DNA of 64,000 nucleotides from Deinococcus humi (GCF_014201875.1 NZ_JACHFL010000004.1:248001-312000), one strand, 5' to 3'; positions 47,795 through 60,370 are shown, counted from the first letter of the stretch. Notes: a model not told the origin generated them from the letters alone. Numbers and translations: made by a program.

Positions 47795-49132
47795 ATGAGC
47801 AAGGGCTTCCTGGACATCATCAAGAGAGAACTGGGTGACGGCGATTACAGCGGCGACGAGTTCGGCGGCGCGAATGGCAGCAGCGTTTCGGGTCTACCCA
47901 CTGGCCGCGCCAGCAACTTCATGTTTGCCACCGGCATCGAATGCTCGTATCCCACCATCGAGCACGGTAGGCTACGGCGCGATCAGCTCGAAGAATGCCG
48001 CCATTATCAATGCTGGCAGGAAGATCTGCATCTGGTGAAGGATCTGGGGCTCAAGTACCTGCGTTACGGCCTGCCCTATTACCGCATTCATCAGGGACCG
48101 GGCCAGTACGACTGGGAGTTCGCCGATAGGGTCATGGCCGAATTGCAGCGACTGGAGCTCACGCCGATCCTTGATCTGATGCACTTTGGGGTGCCTGACT
48201 GGCTGGGCAACTACCAGAACCCGGAACTGCCGATCCACTTTGCCGACTATGCCGGGGCGGTGGCGAGGCGTTACCCCTGGGTGCGGCACTACACCCCCGT
48301 CAATGAGATCTACGTGACGGCCAAGGCCAGCGCGAAGGACGGGCTATGGAACGAGCAGCTCAAGTCCGAACGCGGTTTCGTGACCGCCCTCAAGCATGGG
48401 GTGGCCGCCAATATCCTGGCCTGCCAGTCGATTGCCCGTGTGCGTTCTGACGCCATCATCGTGCAGGCCGAGAGTGCCGAGTTCCTGCACGACGCCAGTG
48501 CCGAACCCCGCCGTGAAATCTCGATGCAGAACCGGCTGCGCTTTCTTTCACTGGACCTGACCTACGCCGTGCCTCCCGATTCGGACGTCTGCCTGTACCT
48601 GATAGATAACGGCCTGTCCCGTGAGGAATACGACTGGTTCATGGCTGGAGAGCCGCCGGGCCACCAGATCATGGGCAGCGACTATTACGGCCACAACGAG
48701 AAGATCATCAAGCCTGACGGCGAAACGGTGATCGCCGAGGATGTCTTCGGCTGGTATCAGATCGTCAAGGGCTACTATCAGCGTTACCAGAAGCCGGTGT
48801 TTCACAGTGAAACCAACGTTTCCGATCTCGAGCAGGCTCCCATCTGGCTGTGGAAGCAGTGGTTGAACGTCCTGCGTCTGCGTCAGGAGGGCACGCCAGT
48901 GGTGGGTTTCACTTGGTACAGCCTGACGGATCAAATTGACTGGGACGTTGAACTGGCCGAAAAGAGGGGAAGGGTCAACACCAATGGTCTGTACACCCTC
49001 GACCGCAAGCCGAATCCGGTGGCCCACGCCTACCGCGAACTGCTGGAGAATTTCGGGCAGGTGACGGTTTCGCCGCACAGCGAGCTGTTCGAAATTACGG
49101 ATCAGGCAGCCCGCCTGAAAGTGGAGGTTTAG
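47795..49132 (+). CDS. Family 1 glycosidase-like protein
   Basis: 445 residues. GH1 barrel: MFATGIECSYPTIEHGRL, HLVKDLGLKYLRYGLPYYRIHQGPG, ILDLMHFGVPDWLGNYQNPE, TPVNEIYVTAKASAKDG with the acid/base Glu, and VFHSETNVSDLEQAPIWLW with the nucleophile Glu, plus FTWYSLTDQIDWDVEL. Some loops are shorter than in typical beta-glucosidases. Substrate unknown; no signal peptide. In tandem with the SDR gene. Related in type to the N-terminal part of the 11244-13421 fusion, though the two are clearly different sequences. Confidence 0.87.
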   Translation: MSKGFLDIIKRELGDGDYSGDEFGGANGSSVSGLPTGRASNFMFATGIECSYPTIEHGRLRRDQLEECRHYQCWQEDLHLVKDLGLKYLRYGLPYYRIHQGPGQYDWEFADRVMAELQRLELTPILDLMHFGVPDWLGNYQNPELPIHFADYAGAVARRYPWVRHYTPVNEIYVTAKASAKDGLWNEQLKSERGFVTALKHGVAANILACQSIARVRSDAIIVQAESAEFLHDASAEPRREISMQNRLRFLSLDLTYAVPPDSDVCLYLIDNGLSREEYDWFMAGEPPGHQIMGSDYYGHNEKIIKPDGETVIAEDVFGWYQIVKGYYQRYQKPVFHSETNVSDLEQAPIWLWKQWLNVLRLRQEGTPVVGFTWYSLTDQIDWDVELAEKRGRVNTNGLYTLDRKPNPVAHAYRELLENFGQVTVSPHSELFEITDQAARLKVEV

Positions 49133-49285
49133 CCGAATTTTCTAGACAGGGGTTAATCAAGAGGGTGTGTCGGCCCGTGGGTTCTGCGCCCGTCACGCTG
49201 TTGCTCCCAAGGTCATTGGATTCTCCCCTGTTCCATCATATTCAGATCGCCTATCAACAGGAGGAACGATAGATCGTCAGTGGTT

Positions 49286-49303
49286 ACTCGTCACATGACG
49301 AGT
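49286..49303. other. parS-like palindrome, copy 2, upstream of parA
   Basis: ACTCGTCACATGACGAGT, 18 bp, with only the centre base pair unmatched. Lies 50 bases before the parA start, in the gap after the GH1 gene. The position directly in front of parAB is typical for a partition site that ParB binds and also uses for operon autoregulation. Confidence 0.8.
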
Positions 49304-49352
49304 GGGGCAATCGTATCGCGCTCGCGCCCATGGACGCGATAGATTGGGCCAT

Positions 49353-50129
49353 ATGCGGACACTGACACTCTTCAATCACGCTGGAGGGGTCATGAAGTCC
49401 AGCCTGACCCGCGACGTGGGTTACACCTTGGCACAGGCCGGGCAACGTGTTCTTCTGGTGGATCTTGATCCGCAGGCCAACCTGACCGACTGGCTGGGGG
49501 TGAGCGGCGTGCAACGAGAACAGACGGTCTATGACACCGCCTCGCGCGGCGATCCGCTGCCCCCACCGGCCGAGGTCCATGGCCTGAGCCTGATTCCCAG
49601 CGATGTTTCGCTGGCGCTGGCCGAGGGGCAGATGATGGGGGTGGTGGGCGCACACCTGCATCTGCGGCAGGCGCTGGCGGCGCTGACTGACCGCTATGAC
49701 GTCGTCCTGATCGACAGCCCACCCAGCCTGGGTCAGCTCTCGATCCTGGGGGCGCTGGCCGCCGATCACCTGATCGTGCCGGTGCCGACGCGTCAGAAGG
49801 GCATGAATGCCCTGGCAGGGCTGTCCGAGGCGATGGCCACCTACCGCAAGTTACGGCCGGATCTGACCGTGGCCCTGTACGTGCCCACCCTGTACGACGC
49901 TCGGCGTTCGCATGATCGTGAGGCGTACGCGGCCCTCCAAGAGCTGCTCTCCCCCATTGCCAGCCCAATTGCGGACCGGGGAGCGGTGTGGAATGACAGC
50001 TCCAGTGCCGGGCAGCCGGTGGGGCTGTATGCGCCGGGCTCGCCGGTTCACCGCGACGTGTTGAGGGTCACGGCTGAGATCGCGAGGGCCGTGGGCCTTC
50101 CAGTCGAGATTCCTGGAGTCGAGGCATGA
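49353..50129 (+). CDS. parA: ParA-family partition ATPase
   Basis: 258 residues from the ATG at 49353. Deviant Walker A region [25 protein letters not shown]: the P-loop lysine is present (MKSS), but the signature lysine expected in KGG is replaced (HAGG). Then [47 protein letters not shown] and [22 protein letters not shown], all ParA-type. Walker-type partition motor that moves ParB-bound DNA on the nucleoid. Overlaps parB by 4 nt. Confidence 0.93.
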   Translation: MRTLTLFNHAGGVMKSSLTRDVGYTLAQAGQRVLLVDLDPQANLTDWLGVSGVQREQTVYDTASRGDPLPPPAEVHGLSLIPSDVSLALAEGQMMGVVGAHLHLRQALAALTDRYDVVLIDSPPSLGQLSILGALAADHLIVPVPTRQKGMNALAGLSEAMATYRKLRPDLTVALYVPTLYDARRSHDREAYAALQELLSPIASPIADRGAVWNDSSSAGQPVGLYAPGSPVHRDVLRVTAEIARAVGLPVEIPGVEA

Positions 50130-51004
50130 CTCGCAAGGGCCGTCCAGCCATCGGTTCCCGTCTAAGTGGTCTGGTGGAGGGCGTGGACTCACTCACCCAG
50201 CCGGCCAGCACCACGCTGCGGCTCTCTCAATTGCAACCCGGACAGTTCCAGCCCCGCACCCATTTTTCGCAGGACGCTCTGGATGAGCTGAGCCGCAGCG
50301 TGAAGGAACAGGGCGTCCTGCAACCTCTGCTGGTCAGGCCGCTGGGCGGAGGAACCTTCGAGATCGTGGCCGGCGAGCGGCGCTGGCGGGCCGCCGGGCA
50401 GGCGGGTCTGGACGAGGTCCCGGTGCTGATCCGCACCCTCAGTGATACGGAAGCACGTATGGCCGCCGCCGTGGAGAACCTGCAACGCGAGGATCTGAAC
50501 GTCATTGAGGAAGTGCGAGCCCGCCTGCAGGTTGCGGCGGCCATCTTGGACGTGCCGGAGAACGAGGCTGTGGCACGCATGTTTGCTCTGGATCGTCACC
50601 CCGACGCTGGCCCCGAACAGGTCGAGCGGCTGGACAGCGCTTTTGGCGCACTGGGCGGAGAGACGTGGCACAGCTTTATTCGCAACCGCGCCGCCGTGCT
50701 GAACCTACCCGGGGACGTTCAGGACGCCGTGCGAGAAGGACTGGACTACCGCAAGGCCCTGATCATCGGGCGGGTGGGGGAGGCCAGCGAGCGCGCCAAC
50801 CTGATGACCCAGGCGCGGGAGGGGGCCACCGTGCAAACCCTGCGGGAACTCGTCAGCCCGAAGAAGCCGGCGGAGGCCGAGGGTTGGAAGGGACTGGCGC
50901 GCAAACTGTCCGATGCCCGGACACTGGAGCGCCTGGACGAACGCAAGCGCACGCGAGTGGAAAAACTGCTGCGTCAGTTGCAGGCCATTTTAGAAGAGGA
51001 GTAG
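50126..51004 (+). CDS. parB: ParB-family partition protein
   Basis: 292 residues, start ATG inside the parA stop (ATGA). N-terminal ParB/Srx CTP-binding domain: [33 protein letters not shown] split, [17 protein letters not shown] with the GERRxR CTP motif, and [15 protein letters not shown] helix-turn-helix centre around residues 140-200 ([25 protein letters not shown]) and a basic, helical C-terminus for dimerisation. Binds parS-like sites and spreads. Its stop lies inside the 40-bp palindrome at 50998-51037. Confidence 0.95.
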   Translation: MTRKGRPAIGSRLSGLVEGVDSLTQPASTTLRLSQLQPGQFQPRTHFSQDALDELSRSVKEQGVLQPLLVRPLGGGTFEIVAGERRWRAAGQAGLDEVPVLIRTLSDTEARMAAAVENLQREDLNVIEEVRARLQVAAAILDVPENEAVARMFALDRHPDAGPEQVERLDSAFGALGGETWHSFIRNRAAVLNLPGDVQDAVREGLDYRKALIIGRVGEASERANLMTQAREGATVQTLRELVSPKKPAEAEGWKGLARKLSDARTLERLDERKRTRVEKLLRQLQAILEEE

Positions 51005-51037
51005 CTTTGCTCGTCATATGACGAGCAAAGCTACTCC
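50998..51037. other. 40-bp perfect palindrome with parS-like core (copy 3)
   Basis: Perfect two-fold symmetry over 40 bases with the centre between 51017 and 51018. The core CTCGTCATATGACGAG is the parS-like motif; outer arms on each side continue for 12 more bases. It contains the TAG stop of parB and, in mirror image, the TAG stop of the convergent gene at 51031-51726. It could act both as a bidirectional terminator stem and as a high-affinity ParB site. Confidence 0.9.
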
Positions 51038-51726
51038 AGATCTTCTGCCAGCTGGGCAGCGCTAAGCCACTGGCTCTCCCCCGGGATTAGGGCGTAATCG
51101 CACAGGGCCAGATAAGCGGCGTCTCCCTCCTGTGCGCTGACGCCCATAGTGAGGGTGACCTCGGAGGAGAGGTGGCCCAGCACATAATTTACGGCGCTTT
51201 CGGGGGTCAGTTCGCGGGGTAGGAGTGTCAGGCTTTCACCCTGTCTCAAAACACGCAGATCTGCGTGGAAGGGGCCGCCATCCAGCCATTCGCGCAACTC
51301 ACGCTCGGCCTGGAAAAGGGCCAGTTCCAGCCCATGCGGGTGTGTCAGGCTCACGAACAGGGGCAGACTGGAGTGCTCGTGCAACGTGATCCCCAGCTCC
51401 AGCTGGCCCAGTTGACTGATGTGTGTGGCAGCCTGGTGGGCCAGCTGTAAACCCTCCGCACGCAGGCGCTGGGTCTCCAGCGTCAGGCGTCTCCAGGAAG
51501 CGTCCTCCAACCCGTCAGGACCGATGACCACTGCGCCGTGCCGAAGAATTTGCCACGAGGTAAAGGCCGCCGGCACTGATAGCAGTTCGGCCTCGTCCAT
51601 GCCGGTCACCGGAATCAGTTCGGCCTGCTGCAGCAACATGGAGAGCCCCACCGCAGTGCGTTCCCGCTCGGCGGTGGGGTCAGGCGTGTGTATGGTGGAT
51701 TCTGGATTGACGAAAGCGACGATCAT
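51031..51726 (-). CDS. HAD-like protein with altered catalytic motif
   Basis: 231 residues. The start MIVAFVNPESTIHTPDP aligns in position with the HAD motif DxDGT, but both aspartates are missing (NPEST). After a region matching the second part of the HAD-IIB fold (SWQILRHGAVVIGPDG, like the NGA strand) the C-terminus has LTMGVSAQEGDAAYLALCDYALIP, placed like the GDxxxD motif. The assignment is by pattern only. If right, it is a non-catalytic relative of trehalose/sucrose-phosphate phosphatase-like proteins. Convergent with parB, sharing the 40-bp palindrome. Confidence 0.65.
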   Translation of the reverse strand: MIVAFVNPESTIHTPDPTAERERTAVGLSMLLQQAELIPVTGMDEAELLSVPAAFTSWQILRHGAVVIGPDGLEDASWRRLTLETQRLRAEGLQLAHQAATHISQLGQLELGITLHEHSSLPLFVSLTHPHGLELALFQAERELREWLDGGPFHADLRVLRQGESLTLLPRELTPESAVNYVLGHLSSEVTLTMGVSAQEGDAAYLALCDYALIPGESQWLSAAQLAEDLE

Positions 51727-51773
51727 GGGCGCAGGGTAGAGGAGATGAGCCAGACAAACCGTGCGAGAGTTCT

Positions 51774-51791
51774 GCTCGTCACATGACGAGC
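51774..51791. other. parS-like palindrome, copy 4
   Basis: GCTCGTCACATGACGAGC, 18 bp, symmetrical except the central pair. Lies between the HAD-like gene's start (51726) and the end of hpaI (51797). Same core as copies 2, 3 and 5. Confidence 0.8.
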
Positions 51792-51796
51792 GAGTG

Positions 51797-52561
51797 TTAG
51801 TCCGTCTTGAAGCGTGTTGCCAGGGCGGTGGTGGCTCTGGCCAGGAGGGTTACATCAGTGCCCACGGCCACAAAGGTGTACCCCCACTCCAGATACGTGC
51901 GCGCTTGGGCCTCGTCGGTGGAAAGGATGCCCGCCGCCTTGCCTGCGGCACGGATTCGCGTCACCGCGCTCTGAATGGCGTTCTGAACATCCGCGTGGCC
52001 CGGATTCCCCAACCGGCCGAACGAGGCTGCCAGATCCGCTGGGCCGATGAACAGGCCATCCACACCATCTACCGCCGCAATCGCGTCCAGCTCGTCCAAC
52101 CCAGTCACCGACTCGATTTGCAAAATCAGACAGACGCCAGCGTCGGCATGGTTCAGATAGGCGGCGTCCCGTCCGAAGCGACTGGCCCGCGCGAGCGCCG
52201 CGCCCACGCCCCGCACGCCGTGCGGCGGGTATCGGGTGGCTGCCACCAGGTCAAGGGCTTGTGCCGCCGTCTCTACCATCGGAATAATGAAGTTACGGGC
52301 GCCGATGTCCAGCAGTTGCTTGATGCCCACCGGATCACCCACCGGCGGGCGGACCAGTGGGGCCACCGGATATCCAGCCAGGGCTTGCAGACTCGCCAGC
52401 GTACTGCGGAGGTCATTGGGCGCGTGTTCTCCGTCGATCAGCAGCCAGTCGAACCCTGCTCCGGCGCAGATTTCTGCGCTGTAGGGGTCAGCCAGCGCCA
52501 GCCACAGGCCATGCATCGTTTCGCCGCGTGCCAGAGCGTCTTTGAAGGTGTTTTCAGCCAT
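51797..52561 (-). CDS. hpaI: 4-hydroxy-2-oxo-heptane-1,7-dioate aldolase (HpcH/HpaI)
   Basis: 254 residues from the ATG at 52561, with GGGGAG upstream. Class II metal aldolase: [31 protein letters not shown] (with the catalytic His), [30 protein letters not shown] split at the barrel, [19 protein letters not shown] (metal Glu), and [19 protein letters not shown] (metal Asp). Cleaves the seven-carbon intermediate of the homoprotocatechuate pathway to pyruvate and succinic semialdehyde. Last gene of the hpa operon; overlaps hpaH by 8 bases. Confidence 0.93.
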   Translation of the reverse strand: MAENTFKDALARGETMHGLWLALADPYSAEICAGAGFDWLLIDGEHAPNDLRSTLASLQALAGYPVAPLVRPPVGDPVGIKQLLDIGARNFIIPMVETAAQALDLVAATRYPPHGVRGVGAALARASRFGRDAAYLNHADAGVCLILQIESVTGLDELDAIAAVDGVDGLFIGPADLAASFGRLGNPGHADVQNAIQSAVTRIRAAGKAAGILSTDEAQARTYLEWGYTFVAVGTDVTLLARATTALATRFKTD

Positions 52562-53402
52562 GATCCGCTCCCCGCGCCTGTCCGGCAAACCGGCAAGAAA
52601 AAGTGCCCAGAGGCCCGTAATCGAAAGTAAATACGTCGCCGGACGCGATGTCGACCGGCCGGGTGAACGAGCCCGCCAGCACCAGCTCTCCGGCTTTCAG
52701 ATGCTCGCCGTGCGGGGCGAGGCGATTGGCCAGCCAGGCAATGCCCTGCGCCGGGTGTCCCAGCACGCCCGCTGCCACCCCGGTCTCCTCGATCACACCG
52801 TTGCGGATACACAGCGCCGCCGCCCAGCGCAGGTCGATGGCATCAGGTCTGACGGCGTTTCCACCCACGATAATCCCGGCATTGGCGGCGTTGTCGCTGA
52901 TGGTGTCAAAGACCCGGCGGGGTTTGCCCGTCGCAGCGCTGACCCTCTGAATCCGCGCGTCAATAATCTCGGCGGCGGGCGTCACGTATTCGGTGGCGCG
53001 CAGAACGTCGAATAGGGTGATGTTCGGTCCATACAGGTCCGCCTTCAGAAGAAAAGCCAGTTCCACCTCGACCTTGGGGGCGACGAAGGCAGACAGCGAA
53101 ATGTCGCCGTTCGGCTCGTAAAACATGCTGTCTAGCAGCGTGCCGTAATCGGGCTCCGTGATCTGCGAGGCCAGTTGCATGGCCCGCGAAGTCAGGCCAA
53201 TCTTGTGGCCGCGAACCTGTGCGCCCGCCTCCAGTTTGAGCCCCACCCACGCCCGTTGCACCGCGTAGGCATCGGCAAAGGTCATCCCAGGATAGCGTTC
53301 GGAAAGGGGTGCGATTTGGATCCCAGTGGCCTCGGCTCCCTCCAGTTCAGCAGCCAGACCGGCCAGATCGGCCTCGGGGATCACGCGCTCCGGTGCCGTC
53401 AT
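52554..53402 (-). CDS. hpaH: 2-oxo-hept-4-ene-1,7-dioate hydratase
   Basis: 282 residues from the ATG at 53402 (overlaps the previous stop by 4 nt). FAH-type fold: [35 protein letters not shown] split, [23 protein letters not shown] (metal-binding Glu pair), [10 protein letters not shown], and [19 protein letters not shown] at the end. This is HpaH/HpcG, hydrating the oxo-diene acid before the aldolase step. Length normal (about 265-285). Confidence 0.93.
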   Translation of the reverse strand: MTAPERVIPEADLAGLAAELEGAEATGIQIAPLSERYPGMTFADAYAVQRAWVGLKLEAGAQVRGHKIGLTSRAMQLASQITEPDYGTLLDSMFYEPNGDISLSAFVAPKVEVELAFLLKADLYGPNITLFDVLRATEYVTPAAEIIDARIQRVSAATGKPRRVFDTISDNAANAGIIVGGNAVRPDAIDLRWAAALCIRNGVIEETGVAAGVLGHPAQGIAWLANRLAPHGEHLKAGELVLAGSFTRPVDIASGDVFTFDYGPLGTFSCRFAGQARGADHG

Positions 53403-54490
53403 GCTTCCTGACCTCGCAGATGCACAGTGATGGGCAGCGGGAAATTGATCATGTAGCCGCCACGTCCAACGTCGTGGCCACTTTCCTGTGTGCGGCCCGC
53501 TGAATCGGTGGCGCGGGCCATCAGGGTGACGGTGCCGGGCTGCTGGGGGGTCTGCCACTCGAAACGCCAGCGCCGCCAGACCCCGGTCTGCGGGGGGTCC
53601 ACCAGCTCAGCCTCGGCCCACGTCTGGCCACTGTCGCTGCTGACCTCCACGCGTGTCACGTCACCCTGACCTGTCCATGCGGTCCCCACGACCTCGAAGA
53701 CGCTGGCCGCAGGCACGCAATCATGCGGGGCGGGGCGGGCGATCTGGGCCTTGACCAGCATAGTCGTCAACGGCACCATTTGCGGCGAGAGACCGTCTCT
53801 CGACTGCCAGAACGAGTAGTCCACCGTCTGGAAGAAGCCCTGATACGGCGTGTCGGTGACGTGCAGGGTGGTCAGCCATTTGACGGCGGCCATGCCGAAC
53901 CAGCCCGGCACCACGGCCCGCAGGGGAAAGCCGTGATCTCGCGTCAGCGGCTGACCGTTCATGGCATAGGCCAGCAGCACGTCGTCCTGGGCCTTTGCGA
54001 GCGGCAGGCTGCGGGCGTAATGAATGTTGCCCGGGGTGCGCCCCGGATCGGTCAACGTGCCGCAGTCGGCGCCTTCCAGCACCACTTCCAGCGCTCCAGC
54101 CTGGACGCCCGCCTGTCCCAGCACGTCGCGGAGCAGCACGCCCATCCATTCGGCCGTTCCCACCGCACCCAGATCCCACTGCACGCCTGGCATCCGTGGC
54201 GACAGGTACACCCGGCCATTGCCAGCGCATTCCATGGTGGCCGCCACAGTATGCGCTGGCATGGCTCTCAGGTCTGAGAGTGAGAGCTCGAGTGGCGTGT
54301 CTACCTGGCCCCCAAGCCGAAGACGCCAGCTTTCGGCGTTCAGCTCCGGCGCGGGGAAGTGACTCCGAACATACACGCTCTCGCCCGGCGTGATCCGTCC
54401 GTCCAGGCTGGAGAACGGCGACTCAAGATTGGGGGGCGATGCCTGCCGCACGATCAGGGCAGCAGGGCGAGGGGTTGACGACGTGGTCAT
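53399..54490 (-). CDS. Sulfite-oxidase-like molybdopterin enzyme
   Basis: 363 residues from the ATG at 54490 with AGGAGG 5 nt upstream. Moco domain of sulfite oxidase type: [24 protein letters not shown] split, [17 protein letters not shown] with the Mo-ligand Cys, [44 protein letters not shown], then the dimerisation domain with Ig-like fold ([28 protein letters not shown] split). No signal peptide or haem motif, so cytoplasmic and needing another electron acceptor. Lies inside the hpa operon, translationally coupled to hpaH. Role there is unknown. Confidence 0.88.
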   Translation of the reverse strand: MTTSSTPRPAALIVRQASPPNLESPFSSLDGRITPGESVYVRSHFPAPELNAESWRLRLGGQVDTPLELSLSDLRAMPAHTVAATMECAGNGRVYLSPRMPGVQWDLGAVGTAEWMGVLLRDVLGQAGVQAGALEVVLEGADCGTLTDPGRTPGNIHYARSLPLAKAQDDVLLAYAMNGQPLTRDHGFPLRAVVPGWFGMAAVKWLTTLHVTDTPYQGFFQTVDYSFWQSRDGLSPQMVPLTTMLVKAQIARPAPHDCVPAASVFEVVGTAWTGQGDVTRVEVSSDSGQTWAEAELVDPPQTGVWRRWRFEWQTPQQPGTVTLMARATDSAGRTQESGHDVGRGGYMINFPLPITVHLRGQEA

Positions 54491-54661
54491 GGAGCCTCCT
54501 GTAGGGGGTGGGTATGACTGACTCTGCCCATCATAGGACGTCAACTGAATCGTTTCATATGCATGATGACAGGCCGGAGGGGCAGAGCTTCTCCGACCTA
54601 GCGAGGGTTCACAGTCATTGATCCCAGATGGCGGTGGGAGGCGACACCCCAAGGCGCCCGT

Positions 54662-55631
54662 TCAGATCACATGCACCGGAATCCCGGTCAACTCACCGGC
54701 CACCGGTTGAACAGTGCCGCCGTCAAAGGCTTCCATCTCGGACGCCTCCTCGAACCAGCTGCGCGGGGTTCTGGCGCCCCATAGCGTCTGACGGCGTGGA
54801 TCGTCGCGCAGCCAGCGGATCGGCTCGAAATCCGGGTCTACCGTAATGTAGTCGGAGGTGTACAGCTCGATACGGTGCCCGTCCGGATCACGGATGTACA
54901 GGAAGAAAGCATTGGACACGCCGTGTCGCCCTGGTCCACGCTCAATGCGTTCGGGCTGACGTGCCCCGGCCAGGATGTCGCAGGTGCGCAGAATAGACAT
55001 GGCGTCGGGCATCCAGTACGCCCAGTGGTGCAAGCGTGGGCCGGGGCCGTTGGTCAGCGCCAGATCGTGCACGCCGCCACGCCGCTGAATCCAGGCCGCC
55101 CAGTAGCGCTCCTGCTCGTCCACGGTGTATTCGGACAGGCGGAAGCCCAGGGTGTCCATGTACCAGCGCATGGTCGTTTCCACGTCCGGCACCATGACGT
55201 TGACGTGATCGACGCGCTGCAGCCCCGGCCCCCGGTGCAGGTGAAAGTCCTGGAGCAGCCACGGATGCTTCTGACTGACGTGATAGAAGACCACCGGCAC
55301 GCCGAAGGGATCTTGCATCCGCAGCAGGCGTGGGCGGTCCAGTTCTTCCTCCCAGCGGTAGGGGAGACCCTCGCGCTCGGCCAGGGTGACCAGCGCGTCC
55401 AGATCAGCCTCGCCATTCACGCGGTAGGCCAGATGCCGCACAGTGGAGGTGCCCTTTTCCTCCAGCTTCAGGGTCCACTCGCGGTCCTCCACACCGCGCA
55501 GGTACAGCGCGCCCGGTTCCTCGTGGAGGATGTTCATGCCCAGCAGGTCCACGTAGAATTCGCGGCTGGCCTCCAGATTCCGCACCGTGAAGACGGCGTG
55601 CGCGATGCGGATGATATTGGGCCGACTGGCT

Positions 55632-55639
<8 letters not shown>
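54662..55639 (-). CDS. hpaD: 3,4-dihydroxyphenylacetate 2,3-dioxygenase
   Basis: 325 residues from the ATG at 55639. Extradiol dioxygenase with two VOC domains: [26 protein letters not shown] and [25 protein letters not shown]. The metal ligands of the C-terminal domain are seen as His in DHVNVM, His in LHHWAYWM and Glu in [10 protein letters not shown]. Opens the ring of homoprotocatechuate between C2 and C3. C-terminal tail GIPVHVI is typical. Overlaps hpaB by 8 bases. 171 bases to the sulfite-oxidase-like gene behind it hold no gene. Confidence 0.95.
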
Positions 55640-57125
<1,486 letters not shown>

Positions 57126-57127
57126 GT

Positions 57128-57949
57128 CTATTGCTCCTTTCCGGCGAGGCCGGTGTAGCCCGAATTCACGAAGATTCCGCCCTGGCGCTGTTCAGTGAGG
57201 TCGCCAGGATCACCATGCAGGTGTTCAATCTCGGCGGCGTAGGTTTCGGCGTCGTCCTGCGGCACGTAGCCCAACGCGTCCCAGCCTTCCGGCGACATCC
57301 AGCGCCGCGTGTTGCCACTGATCCCGGCCACGACCATGTAGCCGACGCCAGGGACAGTCACTGCGCGGGCGAACAGCTGCGCGGCGTCGCGCGGGGAGAG
57401 CCAGGTGGACAAGTGCCGGGCGTCATTGGGACGCTGCTGGAACGAGCAGATTCGCACCGCCACGAACTCGATGCCGTAACGTTCCCAGTACATCCGTCCT
57501 AGGGCCTCGCCGTACACCTTGCTGACGCCGTAGTGGGTGTCGGGGCGCACGGGCACCGTGGGCGAGATGGTCTGTGCGCGCGGATAAAAGCCGACGGTGT
57601 GAATGCTGGAGGCGAAGGCAATGCGCCCCACCCCGGCCTGCCGCGCCGCCTCCAGCACGTGATAGGTGCCGTCCACGTTGACGTCGCGGATCGCTTTGTA
57701 GCGGTGTTCGTCGGGAATGCCGCCCAGGTGAATCACGGCGTTCACGCCCTCCATCGCCGTTCTGACCTCTTCAAAGCTGGTCAGGTCGGCGTAGACGATC
57801 TCCTTCCCCTTTCCGGCAGTGCCCAGATCGTGGCGGTCACTCAGGCGGATGGTAGGGAAGGCGTCGCCCAGAAACCCGCGCAGCTGCTGGCGCAAGGCCG
57901 TGCCAACCGTCCCGGCGGCTCCGGTCAGAAGGAGGCGTCCAGGCGTCAC
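57128..57949 (-). CDS. NAD-dependent epimerase/dehydratase family (uronate dehydrogenase-like)
   Basis: 273 residues from a GTG at 57949 that overlaps the hpaE stop (GTGA). Extended [47 protein letters not shown] (catalytic Ser region) and [22 protein letters not shown] with the YxxxK pair. [32 protein letters not shown] resembles uronate dehydrogenase. Two bases before hpaB on the same strand, so it is translated with the hpa genes. No step of the known hpa pathway calls for it. Confidence 0.85.
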   Translation of the reverse strand: MTPGRLLLTGAAGTVGTALRQQLRGFLGDAFPTIRLSDRHDLGTAGKGKEIVYADLTSFEEVRTAMEGVNAVIHLGGIPDEHRYKAIRDVNVDGTYHVLEAARQAGVGRIAFASSIHTVGFYPRAQTISPTVPVRPDTHYGVSKVYGEALGRMYWERYGIEFVAVRICSFQQRPNDARHLSTWLSPRDAAQLFARAVTVPGVGYMVVAGISGNTRRWMSPEGWDALGYVPQDDAETYAAEIEHLHGDPGDLTEQRQGGIFVNSGYTGLAGKEQ

Positions 57950-59511
57950 TCGGCCAGCCTCTGATCCGCCCGGTCCTTGTGCGGCTGTGGCTGGCCCACG
58001 CCCAGTTTGGCTGTTTTGTGCGTTCCCAGCGAAATGGCGATGTTCTTCGTCTCCATGTAGAAGTCGAAGCTGTAGTCCCCTCCGTCGCGCCCGATCCCAC
58101 TGTTCTTGACGCCGCCAAAAGGGGTGGGCAGGTGACGCACGTTCTCGGAGTTGACCCAGACCATGCCTGCCTCCAGCGCCTGTGCGAAGCGGTGGGCGCG
58201 GGTCAGGTCGTTCGTCCACAGGTAGCCCGCCAGTCCGTATTGCACGTCGTTGGCCAGGGCGAGGGCGTCTGCCTCATCCGCGAAAGGAATGGCGGTCAGG
58301 ACCGGGCCGAAGATCTCCTCTTGCGCAATCCGCATGTCGTTGCGCGCGCCGGTGAACAGCGTGGGCGAGACGAAATTGCCCTCCTGACCCACGCGCTCGC
58401 CACCAGCCGCAATCGTTGCCCCTTCCTTTGTCGCCTGATCGAAATACCCCATTACCTTCTCGAAGTGGCGAGGGTGAACGAGCGGGCCGATTTCGATTTC
58501 AGGATCAAGTGGGTCGCCCACACGAATGTTTTGCGCGCGCTCGGCGATGTAGGCAGTGAACTCATCGTAGATGCCGTCCTGAATCAGCACGCGGCTGCTG
58601 CTGGTGCAACGTTCGCCGTTCAGGCTGTAGATCATGAAGACAACAGCGTCTAGGGCCCGTTCCAGATCGGCGTCATCAAACACCACCACTGGATTCTTGC
58701 CGCCCAGCTCGAAATGCACGCGCTTGAGGGTATCTGCCCCCTGCCGCATGATGTGGCTGCCGGTGGTGGTCTCGCCCACGAAGGCCACCGCCTTGATCAG
58801 TGGGTGTTCGGTCAACGCCTTGCCCGCGCTCTCGCCGAAGCCGTGGACGAGGTTGTGCACTCCCTTGGGCAGCCCCGCCTCGTCCAGGATCTCGGCCAGC
58901 AGGGTGGCGGTGACCGGACTCCACTCTGCTGGCTTGTGCACCACCGTGCATCCGGCGGCCAGCGCGGGCGCGATCTTCCAGGTGGACAGCATGAACGGCG
59001 TATTCCACGGGGTAATCACGCCGACTGGGCCGATAGGCTGACGCAGGGTGTAATTCAGGAAACCGGGCGCGGGCAGGCTCTGGCCATCCGCCGCCGACGG
59101 CGCGCGGTCGGCGAAGAAGCGGAAATTTTCTGCCCCGCGCGTCGCTGCCGACTTCATGAAACGGATGGCCTGACCAGTGTCTATGCTTTCCAGCACGGCA
59201 ATTTCCTGCGCGCGGGCCTCGATCAGATCGGCCACCCGGTGCAGAATCTTCCTGCGCTCCTGCCCGCTCACCTCGCGCCACATCTGGAAGGCGTCGTGGG
59301 CGGCTCGGGCGGCGCGGTCAATGTCCGTGGCGTCGCCGCTGGCCACCGTGGTCAGGACCGCATTGTCTACTGGAGAATGCGTCTCGAAGGTTTCGCCCCC
59401 ATGCGAGTCGCTCCACTGCCCGCCTATAAAGTGCTGGAGGCCGCCGCTCAGTCGGCTCTGGCGAAGCTGCCTGGCCAGGTCATGGTTGGGGTTGGCTGCG
59501 GTCTGGGTCAT
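57946..59511 (-). CDS. hpaE: 5-carboxymethyl-2-hydroxymuconate semialdehyde dehydrogenase
   Basis: 521 residues from the ATG at 59511 with AGGAGG 5 nt upstream. Aldehyde dehydrogenase: FIGGQWSDSHGGETFETHSPVDN, GVITPWNTPFMLSTWKIAPALAAGCTVVHKPAEWSP split, FVGETTTGSHIM, HFELGGKNPVVVF (general base Glu) and LNGERCTSSSRVLI (nucleophile Cys). Oxidises the ring-cleavage semialdehyde to the diacid. Slightly longer than E. coli HpaE. 58 bases after hpaG; tightly coupled to the following epimerase-like gene. Confidence 0.93.
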   Translation of the reverse strand: MTQTAANPNHDLARQLRQSRLSGGLQHFIGGQWSDSHGGETFETHSPVDNAVLTTVASGDATDIDRAARAAHDAFQMWREVSGQERRKILHRVADLIEARAQEIAVLESIDTGQAIRFMKSAATRGAENFRFFADRAPSAADGQSLPAPGFLNYTLRQPIGPVGVITPWNTPFMLSTWKIAPALAAGCTVVHKPAEWSPVTATLLAEILDEAGLPKGVHNLVHGFGESAGKALTEHPLIKAVAFVGETTTGSHIMRQGADTLKRVHFELGGKNPVVVFDDADLERALDAVVFMIYSLNGERCTSSSRVLIQDGIYDEFTAYIAERAQNIRVGDPLDPEIEIGPLVHPRHFEKVMGYFDQATKEGATIAAGGERVGQEGNFVSPTLFTGARNDMRIAQEEIFGPVLTAIPFADEADALALANDVQYGLAGYLWTNDLTRAHRFAQALEAGMVWVNSENVRHLPTPFGGVKNSGIGRDGGDYSFDFYMETKNIAISLGTHKTAKLGVGQPQPHKDRADQRLAE

Positions 59512-59569
59512 AGAACCTCCTGGGTGACGCTTGAACGCTGATGGAGAAATACCAACTGGCACAGGGCGC

Positions 59570-60370
<801 letters not shown>

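Noticed and set aside
53403..53558. Longer HpaH start
   Set aside because: The added residues overlap the sulfite-oxidase-like coding sequence out of phase, while the ATG at 53402 has a ribosome site and the normal family start.
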